Notes under the pieces: generated by a model
The model's input: only the letters and a program-made list of their open reading frames with translations
Database searches by the model: none
Told to the model about the DNA's origin: nothing
Part shown: in pieces, positions 23,301-30,930 of the stretch
Position numbering within the stretch: position 1 is the first letter of the stretch
Layout of the letters: the number at the start of each line of letters is the position of its first letter
Made by a program: the position numbers and the translations under genes
NCBI RefSeq assembly: GCF_026210795.1
Contig: NC_089437.1
Location: 62,001-126,000, forward strand
Direction: 5' to 3'
DNA from: Rhizophagus irregularis
Lineage: Eukaryota; Glomeromycota; Glomeromycetes; Glomerales; Glomeraceae
DNA length: 64,000 nt

Positions 23301-23947
23301 CCGAAAGAAGGAATGCGAGAGTAAATATGATGGACGAATATGATGATCAAGAAGAATATTATTATGATGAATATGGATACGAGGATCCACAATATAACGA
23401 AGTATATTATGCACAAGGCTATTACGATGATTATGAAGATAGAGAATTAAATTATCATAATGAGTTATACGCAAAGGATGGCGCAGTAAAAGGAAGAAGA
23501 CAATCAAGAAGGACGAGTCCAATAGTGGGATATAAAAATAATAATGAAGAGGGAAATTTACAGGAAGAATTAAGAGAAGCAGGAAATAGAATGGATGATA
23601 GAGAAATACCAACTGGTATGACAGCACCAAATTATATACCTGAACGAACTGAACAAAATGGGGATAGACCAATAGGACCAAAAGGAATAAGATGGAGTAA
23701 TAAAAGGCAAGCTTATTATGACCCAACAGAAGGACTAAGAAAATGGAGAGAAGCAGGAGGACCAATGAAGCCCAGGGAGTATGGACCAAGATTAACTGAC
23801 GGAATACCACCTTATGATATTGTAGGGGATGTGAAAAATTGTAGAGCGAATATAACATATGGACAATTAATAAATGGGAATCCTAAGTATCATAAACAAT
23901 TGAGAGAAGCAACATATAGACCAAGAAGTATAAACGAAAAAAATTGA
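20354..23947 (+). CDS. gag: Gag polyprotein with long zinc-ribbon extension
   Basis: 1197 residues from ATG 20354 (an in-frame stop lies 5 codons upstream) to TGA 23945. Three parts are seen. Residues 1-650 are a highly charged extension with two similar modules, each carrying paired CxxC motifs (C345-C348/C362-C365 and C444-C447/C472-C475), followed by a Glu/Asp/Ser-rich linker. Residues about 653-930 are a typical retrotransposon Gag capsid region (QWYNEMKEV, RRFTREDVRRKKM, SVEEYTRRFRQILR); M653 at 22310 could be an internal start. A CCHC zinc knuckle C969-x2-C-x4-H-x4-C982 follows, then an acidic tyrosine-rich and basic tail. Gag forms virus-like particles and binds RNA. The extension is unusually long and I do not recognise it. 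Confidence 0.9.
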   Translation: MEWYHQWESEYRTHKEEHELGTEELDECLNCELCYPIVDEPIVFKKFWDALFKFEDAIIIYNDVTIKGVLDLLSMNNSEREDTIHKGKCRDIMDRITESIRYRIQPKMKERGLRTIILVIVRDCIERNLGNEVFDRLIGNPELIEYKYILEDWDVERRFEKFWQWYRIISKEIGPLRVKTGAIKTFRELLYEEEGIAMNEEKVKELMSEIEYENIHIENVHEYHKNMMQKIVRIFIDTRGFTKEPEDSESEDSPASYELENDSEEELEIIIGDKSWKFSELRRRSNVMDEDQLRYIWKIGIKLMIEMDILVTRIFMDKIQEIEELDEREKELRIKEWLEKETIRCEKCGNRRFEMDEADSECGECVKEAQKNEQDELIELRNNLEKLGYEIDVSEIQRMKSFGVNNRIIVTKEFVEEYMEMIDLEDKELRKEIHKWLNQNTTWCERCEIRWMNDMFRLGWMDVMSRVRGMVCKDCEEENIDEIDDRVKRLQKIFEDIGTIITEEELLRLTSMGYTDGEILDKEFIEIFQENKDESEKELKKKLDKLLKEQAGIIDSEESGERSDNEESEEDNTDDSEKIGEILSPDERWDEDIENFNEEEFEDEVENVINRGDSDLSQNSDTNSSLNIKNSDNESELSDYNLQDLFQENILNMATQDQVKRVLENALGYPANTLNAAVGAGESLIDRIENAGNEAGGTISIPLFYGREDEDVTDWVRQFEVAFAAVGKAAGANGVRQAVYAAAHLRGAAAQWYNEMKEVNAGHLVNWADADNDNDLKHRIKRRFTREDVRRKKMLELRKTRQGTNESVEEYTRRFRQILRIATRGHALADEYQVDFYIEGLEPTIGYQVRRQNPANLNGAIEIAVREEGAKDEFLRKAIGTPISTKIDIGKDDNRQNMFAKPLNENYEEELAEMFKEKAKISKLERMVANMERRLNNDNRDRYQPNMGRRLNNGNRNSYQSNQNRVPTCFGCNRMGHYKNNCPERRNARVNMMDEYDDQEEYYYDEYGYEDPQYNEVYYAQGYYDDYEDRELNYHNELYAKDGAVKGRRQSRRTSPIVGYKNNNEEGNLQEELREAGNRMDDREIPTGMTAPNYIPERTEQNGDRPIGPKGIRWSNKRQAYYDPTEGLRKWREAGGPMKPREYGPRLTDGIPPYDIVGDVKNCRANITYGQLINGNPKYHKQLREATYRPRSINEKN

Positions 23948-23950
23948 CTA
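23945..23950 (+). promoter_or_regulatory. UGA-CUA stop, candidate readthrough site between Gag and protease
   Basis: Gag ends in TGA followed directly by CTA, and the protease frame continues in the same register without another stop. UGA CUA is a well-known leaky stop context. Readthrough would give a Gag-protease fusion, in place of the frameshift common in this group. Confidence 0.55.
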
Positions 23951-24460
23951 CACTCGGTGGGAACTATGAAAAATGAAGAGAAGAAAACTACAGCAATGAG
24001 AACAGAATTAGAAGTTGAAGATCAATTAGTGAGCGTAATAATAGATACCGGAGCAGCAGTAAGTGTGATAACAGATAAATTAAGAAGAAGATTGAATATA
24101 CCTATATTTGGAAAAAGTAAATTTAGATGTACAATAGCAAATGGGCAAAAGATAGCAGCGTTAGGAAAAGCAAATATAACTTTAAGATACAAAGATGAAT
24201 TAGAGATACTAAAAGAAGTTGAAGTAATAGATTCAGAAGAAGAGGATCTAATTTTGGGAAATGATATATGGAAGCTGTATAATGCAAAAATAAATTTCGA
24301 AGATCATACCTTAAGGATAGAAAAACAGGGAGAAATAATAACGATCCCAGTAGGATATGAAAGAGAAGCAATATATGAAAGCGAAGAGAGTGAGGACGAT
24401 GAAGAATATGAAAGTAACGATGAGGGAGAGGTATTCAAAATGCACCAGAATTTTAAATAG
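23948..24460 (+). CDS. Retrotransposon aspartic protease
   Basis: Open in frame with Gag across the UGA, ending at TAG 24458-24460; about 170 residues. The active-site loop SVIIDTGAAVSVI has D-T-G at 24044-24052, and the C-terminal retropepsin element LILGNDIWKLY follows about 70 residues later. It works as a dimer and cleaves the polyproteins. The first ATG is at 23966 (MKNEEKK); separate initiation is possible but less likely than readthrough. An acidic tail (ESEESEDDEEYES) precedes the stop. Confidence 0.9.
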   Translation, partial: LHSVGTMKNEEKKTTAMRTELEVEDQLVSVIIDTGAAVSVITDKLRRRLNIPIFGKSKFRCTIANGQKIAALGKANITLRYKDELEILKEVEVIDSEEEDLILGNDIWKLYNAKINFEDHTLRIEKQGEIITIPVGYEREAIYESEESEDDEEYESNDEGEVFKMHQNFK

Positions 24461-26577
24461 AGAGTCTTGGCTCTGAAGAGAGAGAGACGGAAAAGATGCT
24501 CGAACCAAGTGAAAAATTTATGCAAAAATTAAGTATAGGGAAAGTAGAAGAACCAATTTGGGAAAATATGGTAAAATTATTATTAGAATACCAAGATATT
24601 TTGGAATATGACAAAGAAATAGAAGGGAGAACAAAAGCGGCGCAACATGAGATAAAAATAAAAGATGGAGTAGAACCGATAAAACAAAGAAGATACAAGG
24701 AAACAGACGAAAAGGCAAAATTTATAAGCGAAGAAGTAGATAAATTATTAAGACAAGGAAGGATAAGAAAATCAAAAAGTCCATGGAGTTCACCGGTTAC
24801 ATTAGCAGGAAAGAAAACGGGAAAATATAGATTCTGTATTGATTACAGAAAGTTAAACAAGATAACTATAATGGATAGTTTTCCTTTACCAAGAATGGAT
24901 GAATTGTTAGACAAATATAGAAAAGCAAAATGGTTTTCAAGCATAGATTTAGCAGCAGGATTTAATCAAGTAGAAATGAAAGAAGAAGACAAAGAAAAAA
25001 CAGCATTTGTATGTTCAAAGGGATTATTTGAGTATAATGTAATGCCATTCGGTTTAACGAACGCACCAGCAACATTTCAAAGATTAATGGATGAAATATT
25101 AGAAGAATACATAAATGATTTTGTGGTAGTATATATTGACGATATTATGATATATTCAGGAAATTTGAAAGACCATATGGAACATGTGGAAAAAGTATTA
25201 AAGAAGCTACAGGAGAATAATTTGATAATAAAATTAAAGAAATGTAGATTTTTGGAAAGAAATATAGAATTTTTAGGACATATAGTAGGAAATGATGGAT
25301 TGAGGCCGGACGATAAAAAGATAGAAAAGATAAAAGAAATGAAGGCACCGACAACGGTGAAAGAAGTAAGATCATTTTTAGGACTTTGTTCATATTACAG
25401 AAAATTTGTGAAGAATTTTTCAAAGATAGCAAGACCAATAAGCGACTTGAGAAAGAAAGGAGTACCTTTCATTTGGGGAAAAGAACAACAAGAAGCGTTT
25501 GAAAAATTAAAAGAAAAGTTAATACAATATCCAATATTGCGACATCCAGATTGGAAGAAAGAATTTCTATTAATAACAGATGCATCAGGAAAAGGATTAG
25601 GTGCAGTATTAAGTCAAAAAGATGAAAAAGGAAAAGAAGTAGTAATAGCATATGCAAGTAGAAGTTTATTACCAGCAGAAGAAAATTACCCGATAACAGA
25701 ATTGGAATGTTTAGGAATAGTTTGGGGAATTCAACATTTTCATAAGTATTTAATCGATAGAAAATTTAAAGTAATAACAGATCACAGTGCATTAAAAGGA
25801 TTAATGAACGCAAAAATACCGAAAGGAAGAAGAGCAAGATGGGTAATGGAATTACAGCAATATAATTTCGAAGTAGTACATAGGTCGGGAAAAGAAAATA
25901 CGAACGCCGACGCACTAAGTAGATTATTAAAGATAGTGGAGGAACAACCAGAAATAGTAATAATCGATGGAGTAGACGGATTGGGAAAAACAAGTATAGT
26001 ACAAAATTTAATTAAAGAATGGGAAGAACAAGGATTAAGAGTAAGATTCAATACTTATAAAAGAAGAAGAAAAGATAAAGATGAATTTCACGAATCAAAG
26101 ATGGATACAGAATGGAAATTCAGAAAAGAAGTAGTGGAACAAATAAATAGAAGAATGGTAGAATACGATGAAGATACAGATATAATAATTTTGGACAAAT
26201 CACCATATTGTGAATATTATTACCAAAAGACGAAAAGTTTTGACAGAGGATTAATTACTCCACATGGAAATCATGAGATGGAGAAAGAAATATTCAGACT
26301 GAAAGAAACAATAGATAAATCAATAGTGATATTTTTAGAAAAAGATGGCAATGTATGTTGGGAAAATTACATTGGAAGAGAAACAAAGAAAACGGAAAAA
26401 TCATCATATCCAACATTAAAGAAGGATGAATATTTGGACATGGTTAAAATGTTTGAAGAAAATCAGAGTGTGTACAAAGATACCAAAAGATACAGTCGAG
26501 TAAAAGTTAAAAATGACAATAGTAGTTGGAGAAAAGTATTTAAAGAGGTGGAGAAATGGAGAAGAACACAGAACTAA
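24457..26577 (+). CDS. Reverse transcriptase-RNase H fused to a thymidylate-kinase-like domain
   Basis: First ATG 24496, 693 residues; the frame is open from 24457, overlapping the protease stop in the -1 register. Numbering from that ATG, the RT covers about 60-300 with the YIDD site at 213-216, and RNase H about 350-478 with D362, E402/404, D429 and D472. Immediately after, residues about 484-693 form a complete P-loop kinase: IVIIDGVDGLGKTS (Walker A G492-x4-GKT), a DKSPY motif at 567-571 in the place of the thymidylate-kinase DR(Y/S) motif, and a LEKDGN...GRETKK basic lid-like stretch. Fold and motifs resemble dTMP or deoxynucleoside kinases. In other Gypsy elements integrase follows RNase H here. 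I infer a nucleotide-supply role; activity is untested. Confidence 0.9.
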   Translation: MESLGSEERETEKMLEPSEKFMQKLSIGKVEEPIWENMVKLLLEYQDILEYDKEIEGRTKAAQHEIKIKDGVEPIKQRRYKETDEKAKFISEEVDKLLRQGRIRKSKSPWSSPVTLAGKKTGKYRFCIDYRKLNKITIMDSFPLPRMDELLDKYRKAKWFSSIDLAAGFNQVEMKEEDKEKTAFVCSKGLFEYNVMPFGLTNAPATFQRLMDEILEEYINDFVVVYIDDIMIYSGNLKDHMEHVEKVLKKLQENNLIIKLKKCRFLERNIEFLGHIVGNDGLRPDDKKIEKIKEMKAPTTVKEVRSFLGLCSYYRKFVKNFSKIARPISDLRKKGVPFIWGKEQQEAFEKLKEKLIQYPILRHPDWKKEFLLITDASGKGLGAVLSQKDEKGKEVVIAYASRSLLPAEENYPITELECLGIVWGIQHFHKYLIDRKFKVITDHSALKGLMNAKIPKGRRARWVMELQQYNFEVVHRSGKENTNADALSRLLKIVEEQPEIVIIDGVDGLGKTSIVQNLIKEWEEQGLRVRFNTYKRRRKDKDEFHESKMDTEWKFRKEVVEQINRRMVEYDEDTDIIILDKSPYCEYYYQKTKSFDRGLITPHGNHEMEKEIFRLKETIDKSIVIFLEKDGNVCWENYIGRETKKTEKSSYPTLKKDEYLDMVKMFEENQSVYKDTKRYSRVKVKNDNSSWRKVFKEVEKWRRTQN

Positions 26578-26637
26578 AAATACAGAACACATAACGAAAA
26601 TAACGAATTTAGAAGCAAAATCAATTAAAGAGATATT

Positions 26638-27864
26638 ATGGAAGAAGATAATTACAAGAGAATAATTGACAATATCGAAAAGGAGAATAAATATGAATTG
26701 AAAGAGGGAATTCTATATAGAGTAAAAGGACAAAACAAATTTAGAGTAATCAGGGATTATGAATATGAAGGATTGATGTACATGATGCATGATAATGAAT
26801 TATCAGGACATTTTGGGATAGAAGCAACATTAGATAGAATAAAAGAAAATTATTGGTGGAAAAATATGAAAGAAGATGTAGAAGAATATGTAAGAACGTG
26901 CTGGAATTGTCAAATGAGAGGAAAACCAAGAGGAAAGAACGAATTAACGCCAATAAAAATAAATGAACCATTTGAGATGATTGGGATAGATATAGTTGGA
27001 CCATTAAAAGAGACAGAAAAAGGAAATAAGTACATTGTAGTAGCAATGGATTATTTTACAAAATGGCCCGAAGCCGCACCACTAAAAGAAGCTACAGCAA
27101 AAGAAGTAGTAGAATTTATTTGGAGGGACATAATTTGTAGACATGGATGTCCAAAGAAAATAATTAGCGATAGAGGGACTCACTTTAACAATAGAATGAT
27201 GGAAGAATTAGTAGAAAGATGTGGAATAAATCATAGATTAAGTACACCATATAGGCCACAAACAAACGGTTTGGTCGAAAGATTCAATAAAACTTTATGC
27301 GAAGGATTGGCCAAATTAGGAGAAGAAAATTGGGATAAACATATACCATCTGTATTATTTGCATATAGGACAAAGAAGCAATCATCAACAAGAATTAAAC
27401 CTTTTTACGCAACATACGGAAGGAGAGCAAAACTACCATTAGATAAAGATGAAAACAAGATAACATTAGCTGACAGGGTAAAAACATTAATTGAAGAGTT
27501 ACCGGTAATGAGAAGAAAAATAAAGGAAAATGTGGAAGAAGCTCAAGAGAAACAAAAACAACAACACGACAAAAGGGGAATTAGAAAACCTAAATTTGAA
27601 ATAGGAGAAAAAGTATTATTATATGAAGCATGGAGAGAGAAACAATGGTCTGGAAAATTACAGAACAAATGGAAAGGACCATATTTAATTCACGAAGAAT
27701 TTGGAAATGGAGCATATAAACTTAAAGAATTGGACGGAAGAATACTAAAGACACCACAAAATGGAGAATGGTTAAAGAAATTCTATGATCGAGGGGGATT
27801 TACACCAAAAATAGTAATTAAAGGAAAAGAGGTATTCGATAAGACCCGAGTTCGATTCAATTAG
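26638..27864 (+). CDS. Integrase
   Basis: 408 residues from ATG 26638. It has an N-terminal HHCC zinc domain (H51, H58, C88, C91) and a catalytic core D118-x59-D178-x35-E214 (GIDIVGPL, IISDRGTHF, GLVERFNKTL). The GPY/F-like C-terminal region has GEKVLLYE and NKWKGPYLIHE. It inserts the cDNA into the host genome. It is in the same register as the RT-kinase frame but separated by 60 bp with two in-frame stops (TAA at 26575 and 26626), so it needs its own initiation, a spliced RNA or double readthrough. No chromodomain is seen in the C-terminal 70 residues. Confidence 0.93.
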   Translation: MEEDNYKRIIDNIEKENKYELKEGILYRVKGQNKFRVIRDYEYEGLMYMMHDNELSGHFGIEATLDRIKENYWWKNMKEDVEEYVRTCWNCQMRGKPRGKNELTPIKINEPFEMIGIDIVGPLKETEKGNKYIVVAMDYFTKWPEAAPLKEATAKEVVEFIWRDIICRHGCPKKIISDRGTHFNNRMMEELVERCGINHRLSTPYRPQTNGLVERFNKTLCEGLAKLGEENWDKHIPSVLFAYRTKKQSSTRIKPFYATYGRRAKLPLDKDENKITLADRVKTLIEELPVMRRKIKENVEEAQEKQKQQHDKRGIRKPKFEIGEKVLLYEAWREKQWSGKLQNKWKGPYLIHEEFGNGAYKLKELDGRILKTPQNGEWLKKFYDRGGFTPKIVIKGKEVFDKTRVRFN

Positions 27865-27925
27865 AATTATTACGAACGAGACCCGAGTTCGATTCTTTTA
27901 AAGTTATTTGTGAGGTCACAAATAG

Positions 27926-27940
27926 CGAAGAGGGGGATAA
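27926..27940 (+). promoter_or_regulatory. Polypurine tract
   Basis: GCGAAGAGGGGGATAA ends directly at the start of the right LTR. A purine run at this site primes plus-strand DNA synthesis. Confidence 0.8.
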
Positions 27941-29132
27941 TGTAAACGGCCGAATATCAAGCACGAAAAGATGATAAAATTCAACCGCCAAATGTAATTA
28001 TCAAGTATTAAGAACAAACAAATTAATCGTGGATTGGTGTGGATGGATAAATAATTAGCCGAAAAGGATAAACATTTAAGAAGAGTAATGATCTACATGA
28101 TGTAATATTTATTGAATGATTGACAAAGAACCAATAGGATAAATAGAGTCGATCATTTGCGGCTTAGCGATCTTTAACAATAAGAACGATAAGAAAGAAT
28201 AATTATAAGCCACAAAAGATAGATTATAAGCAAAACACATAAAGTAGATTAAAAGAACATATAAAATAATGTCGGAAAGATTAAAGAATACAAAATAATA
28301 TAAAAGATAATATGAAAAGAAAGTATAAAGATGGAATATAAAAGATAACATATTAAAAAGAACATATATAAAGATAACACAGCCACAAAGGATGGGTTAT
28401 AAATTATTTCTTTACGATGTAATATTCGAATAATAGAAAAGATAATATATAAAATAATATATAAGATAGCATATTAAAAGATAGCGTATTTAAAATATAG
28501 ATAGTATATTAGAAAGATAGTTCAAAGATAATATATAAAGAACAGAAAAGATAGTATATAGATAGAATAGAAAGTAGCATAAAAATTGTATATATAGAGA
28601 ACGGAATTCAAAGTAATTCCACAGTTCTCATCCACAGAACTCAATAAAAATATAAGTTTTATTTTTTTTTATTATTTGTTAGTAAAGTTTAATGTTAATT
28701 AAAGGTAATAGGTTCGCCCTAAACTTTAATTAATGTTTGCTTAATTAATTTTAATTGAATAAATGGAAATTTTAAGGTGAATTAAATATACACTTTTGGA
28801 AAGTAATAATTCGTAGCGAGAGCTATCGAAGTTTGAAATTAAAGGTAAAAGTGGATATAATTTGGGGAAAATTTAGAGAAGTTAAATTTTATTTTATTTC
28901 GTTCGACGTTTTATATTACTAACGTTATTTATGTCATGAACCAAGAATGTCGTTGTATGTTGTTCGTTGATTATGTTGTTTGTTAATTATGTCGTTGATT
29001 ATTTGCTTGTTCGTTTAATTGTTCGTTCGTTCGTTTATTCGTTTGTTCGTTTATTCGTTCGTTCGACCATGAGAATGCCCGTTCAATGTGGCAACTCTGT
29101 AAATTGATGACAGAGGGAACTGGGGGATCTCA
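27941..29132 (+). repeat. 3' LTR of the Gypsy element
   Basis: 1192 bp, same length as the 5' LTR; one difference noticed by eye (GATGGGTTAT here, GATGGATTAT in the left copy). It is followed by the AACGT target duplication. Confidence 0.95.
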
Positions 29133-29137
29133 ACGTA

Positions 29138-29330
29138 AATCAAGAAATATTATAATGCCGATGTTTAACATTTTGTTGAATAACTCGTCAGCCAGTGATT
29201 GGAAAAGGATAAAACTACCACCATTCGATTCGTCTCAGTGAGACGATTCTAACAAGCTATGATACATCTTTGTACGATTATTAGATGCCAAGTTATTTAA
29301 TATATTCTTTATATAACTGTGATTATAAAC
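29138..29330 (+). repeat. Displaced unit of the ~137-bp array
   Basis: CACCATTCGATTCGTCTC and GAGACGATTCTAACAAGCTAT match the third unit of 17128-17557. It continues the array that was interrupted by the Gypsy insertion. Confidence 0.7.
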
Positions 29331-29675
29331 GGTTCTTTTTAATATAAGATTTTTAAGGATAGGTGTGATAGTGACTATAGATAGATTATGACTATATAGG
29401 ATAGATTTTAATAATAAAGTGGTTTGAACATTCAACTGGTGTGACTATATAGTAGAATGTGACTATAACGGGAGTGACTATAGAGGGAGTTGACTGTATA
29501 GGGGGTAGGGGGGATGAACATCCGGTTACTTCTAAATAATTAGAGTAGGTTGCTTGGTTATCTGTTGCTCAACGGTAGGAGTATATTACTGCAACTGGTG
29601 TTGTAATGCTCCCTCCACGTAGCTTTGGTGAGCCGGCTATGCTGATGTTTCCTAAAACATAAAAAAAAAAAAAAA
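29331..29675 (+). other. 3' tail of the tRNA-headed retroposon with poly-A
   Basis: Contains repeated GTGACTATA/GAGGGAGTTGACT motifs (29350-29505) that also occur in reverse at 14140-14165, and a box-A-like TTGCTCAACGGTAGGAG near 29570. It ends in an A run of 17 before the right 20-bp target duplication. The shared motifs support one element spanning both sides of the Gypsy insertion. Confidence 0.6.
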
Positions 29676-29695
29676 AATTGTTTAAGTAAAAATTA

Positions 29696-30160
29696 ACAAA
29701 AAAAAATAAAAATAAAAATAAAAAATAATAAGAAATAAAAAGTAAATAGTAAAAATTTATTTAAAAAAAAGTAGAAAAATTTAATATTTTGAATATAACT
29801 TTTTATTAATAAAAATATTAAAAAGTATATTAATAATATAAAGAGAATTTAAATAAATACTTTAATTAGATTTTTTAGATATTTAGTGCAAATTGTTTAA
29901 TTAAATTTAATTTAAATTAGATGATGTTTAATAATAGTAATATTATATAAATATATAAAATAAAGTTTAAATAAGTTTAAGATAATTGATAGTATTATTA
30001 ATATATGATATAATAATTATTTGTAATTATTTAATATTTATATATTATTAAATATAGATAATAAAATACCAACTATTTAATGTATTATAATAAAAACAAT
30101 TTAAAGAATTATGATTTATTTTTATAGGATTACTAAATATTTAGATAGTAAAGGTAATGA
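29696..30160. other. AT-rich spacer, nothing supported
   Basis: Poly-A and ATTTA-rich DNA directly beyond the retroposon. No coding frame or structured element seen. Confidence 0.5.
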
Positions 30161-30161
30161 T

Positions 30162-30930
30162 ATATACTGTAGTAGACTTGGGTGCTGAAATCTATAGGTG
30201 CTAAAATATGTTTGAAATTTGACATATGCTGAAATATAGTTTCAGAATTTTGCCAAAATTCTAAACTCCAAATCCTAAACTATTGCCAAAATTCCAAACC
30301 TTTATTGAAATTCCAAATAATTGCTGAAACCCAAAACTGTTGCCAAATCCCAAAAGTATAATCTATATAATATAATAAAAAACTAGCCAGTATTTTTTTT
30401 CCAGTACCCATAGTTTATATAAGACATGAAGGAGGTGACACAGCAGAATAATTTATAAAAGTATTGGTAGTGATACCTACCAACATTTTACTGGAGGCAT
30501 CGTATTAAAGTTTTCATCTTAATAGAGGTCGTGTTAATTTTATTATTTTATCACTCAAATAATAAAGTTAATATTTAGTAATTCAGTAAAAAAAAAATTA
30601 ATATTTATTATTATAAAAATTTACCATATATTATCAAACTGAACTGAAAAAAAAACTTCAGTTTAGTTCAGAGCTCTAGTTTTGGATTTTGGCAATGGTT
30701 TTGATTTTGGCAATGATTTGAAATTTTGGCAATGGTTTGGAATTTTGAAAATGGTTTGGGATTTTGGCAATGGTTTTAGATTTTAGCAATAGTTTGGGAT
30801 TTTGGCAATGATTTAAGATTTTAGCAATAGTTTAGAATTTAGGATTTCAGAAACTATTATATGCCAAAAAGTATTTTGATTTCAGCATATAGCCAAAAAA
30901 TTTCAACACCCAAGTATAACATACAGTATA
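30162..30930. mobile_element. Foldback element with tandem ~18-bp repeats in both arms
   Basis: The ends ATATACTGTA...ACTTGGGTGCTGAAAT (from 30162) and, in complement, ATATACTGTA...ACTTGGGTGTTGAAAT (to 30930) form the termini. The left arm has TTGCCAAAATTCCAAACC-type units (about 30250-30350). The right arm has about nine complementary units GATTTTGGCAATGGTTTGG (30670-30845). The centre is AT-rich. Inverted arms built from tandem subrepeats are typical of foldback transposons. No transposase is encoded. Confidence 0.7.

Larger units (their letters stand above)
17563..29132 (+). mobile_element. Complete Ty3/Gypsy LTR retrotransposon, 11570 bp
   Basis: LTRs of 1192 bp (17563-18754 and 27941-29132) start TGTAAACGGCCG and end GGGGGATCTCA. 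The target duplication AACGT is at 17558-17562 and 29133-29137. A primer-binding candidate follows the left LTR and a polypurine tract precedes the right one. All large frames are open: Gag, protease, RT-RNase H-kinase and integrase. Comparing the LTRs by eye I found one difference (A versus G near 18016/28395), which means a very recent insertion. Gene order PR-RT-RH-IN identifies Ty3/Gypsy. No chromodomain was recognised after the integrase. Confidence 0.95.
13226..29695 (+). mobile_element. Large tRNA-headed retroposon (nested host of the Gypsy element)
   Basis: The 20-mer AATTGTTTAAGTAAAAATTA occurs at 13226-13245 and 29676-29695, immediately flanking a block that starts with a tRNA-like Pol III head and ends in a 17-base A run. 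This is the signature of target-primed reverse transcription, as for SINEs. With the Gypsy element and its 5-bp duplication removed, the retroposon is about 4.85 kb, far longer than ordinary SINEs, and has no evident protein-coding frame. Its parts in order are: head (13246-13400), an inverted ~0.9-kb unit, three tandem ~0.9-kb units in the opposite sense, a second head in reverse, ~137-bp repeats, and a tail (29331-29675). It may itself be a composite. Confidence 0.7.

Noticed and set aside
23115-23858. 247-codon minus-strand frame opposite Gag
   Set aside because: Shadow of the purine-rich Gag coding strand, giving a Leu/Phe/Tyr-rich sequence; other antisense frames in 20.4-27 kb are of the same kind.
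24455-24461. Classical -1 slippery heptamer between protease and RT
   Set aside because: TTTTAAAT is present but in the wrong register for the protease frame, so I only report the frame offset.
30250-30845. CRISPR-like array in the ~18-bp repeats
   Set aside because: Units are contiguous without unique spacers and occur in both orientations within a foldback element; the genome is eukaryotic.
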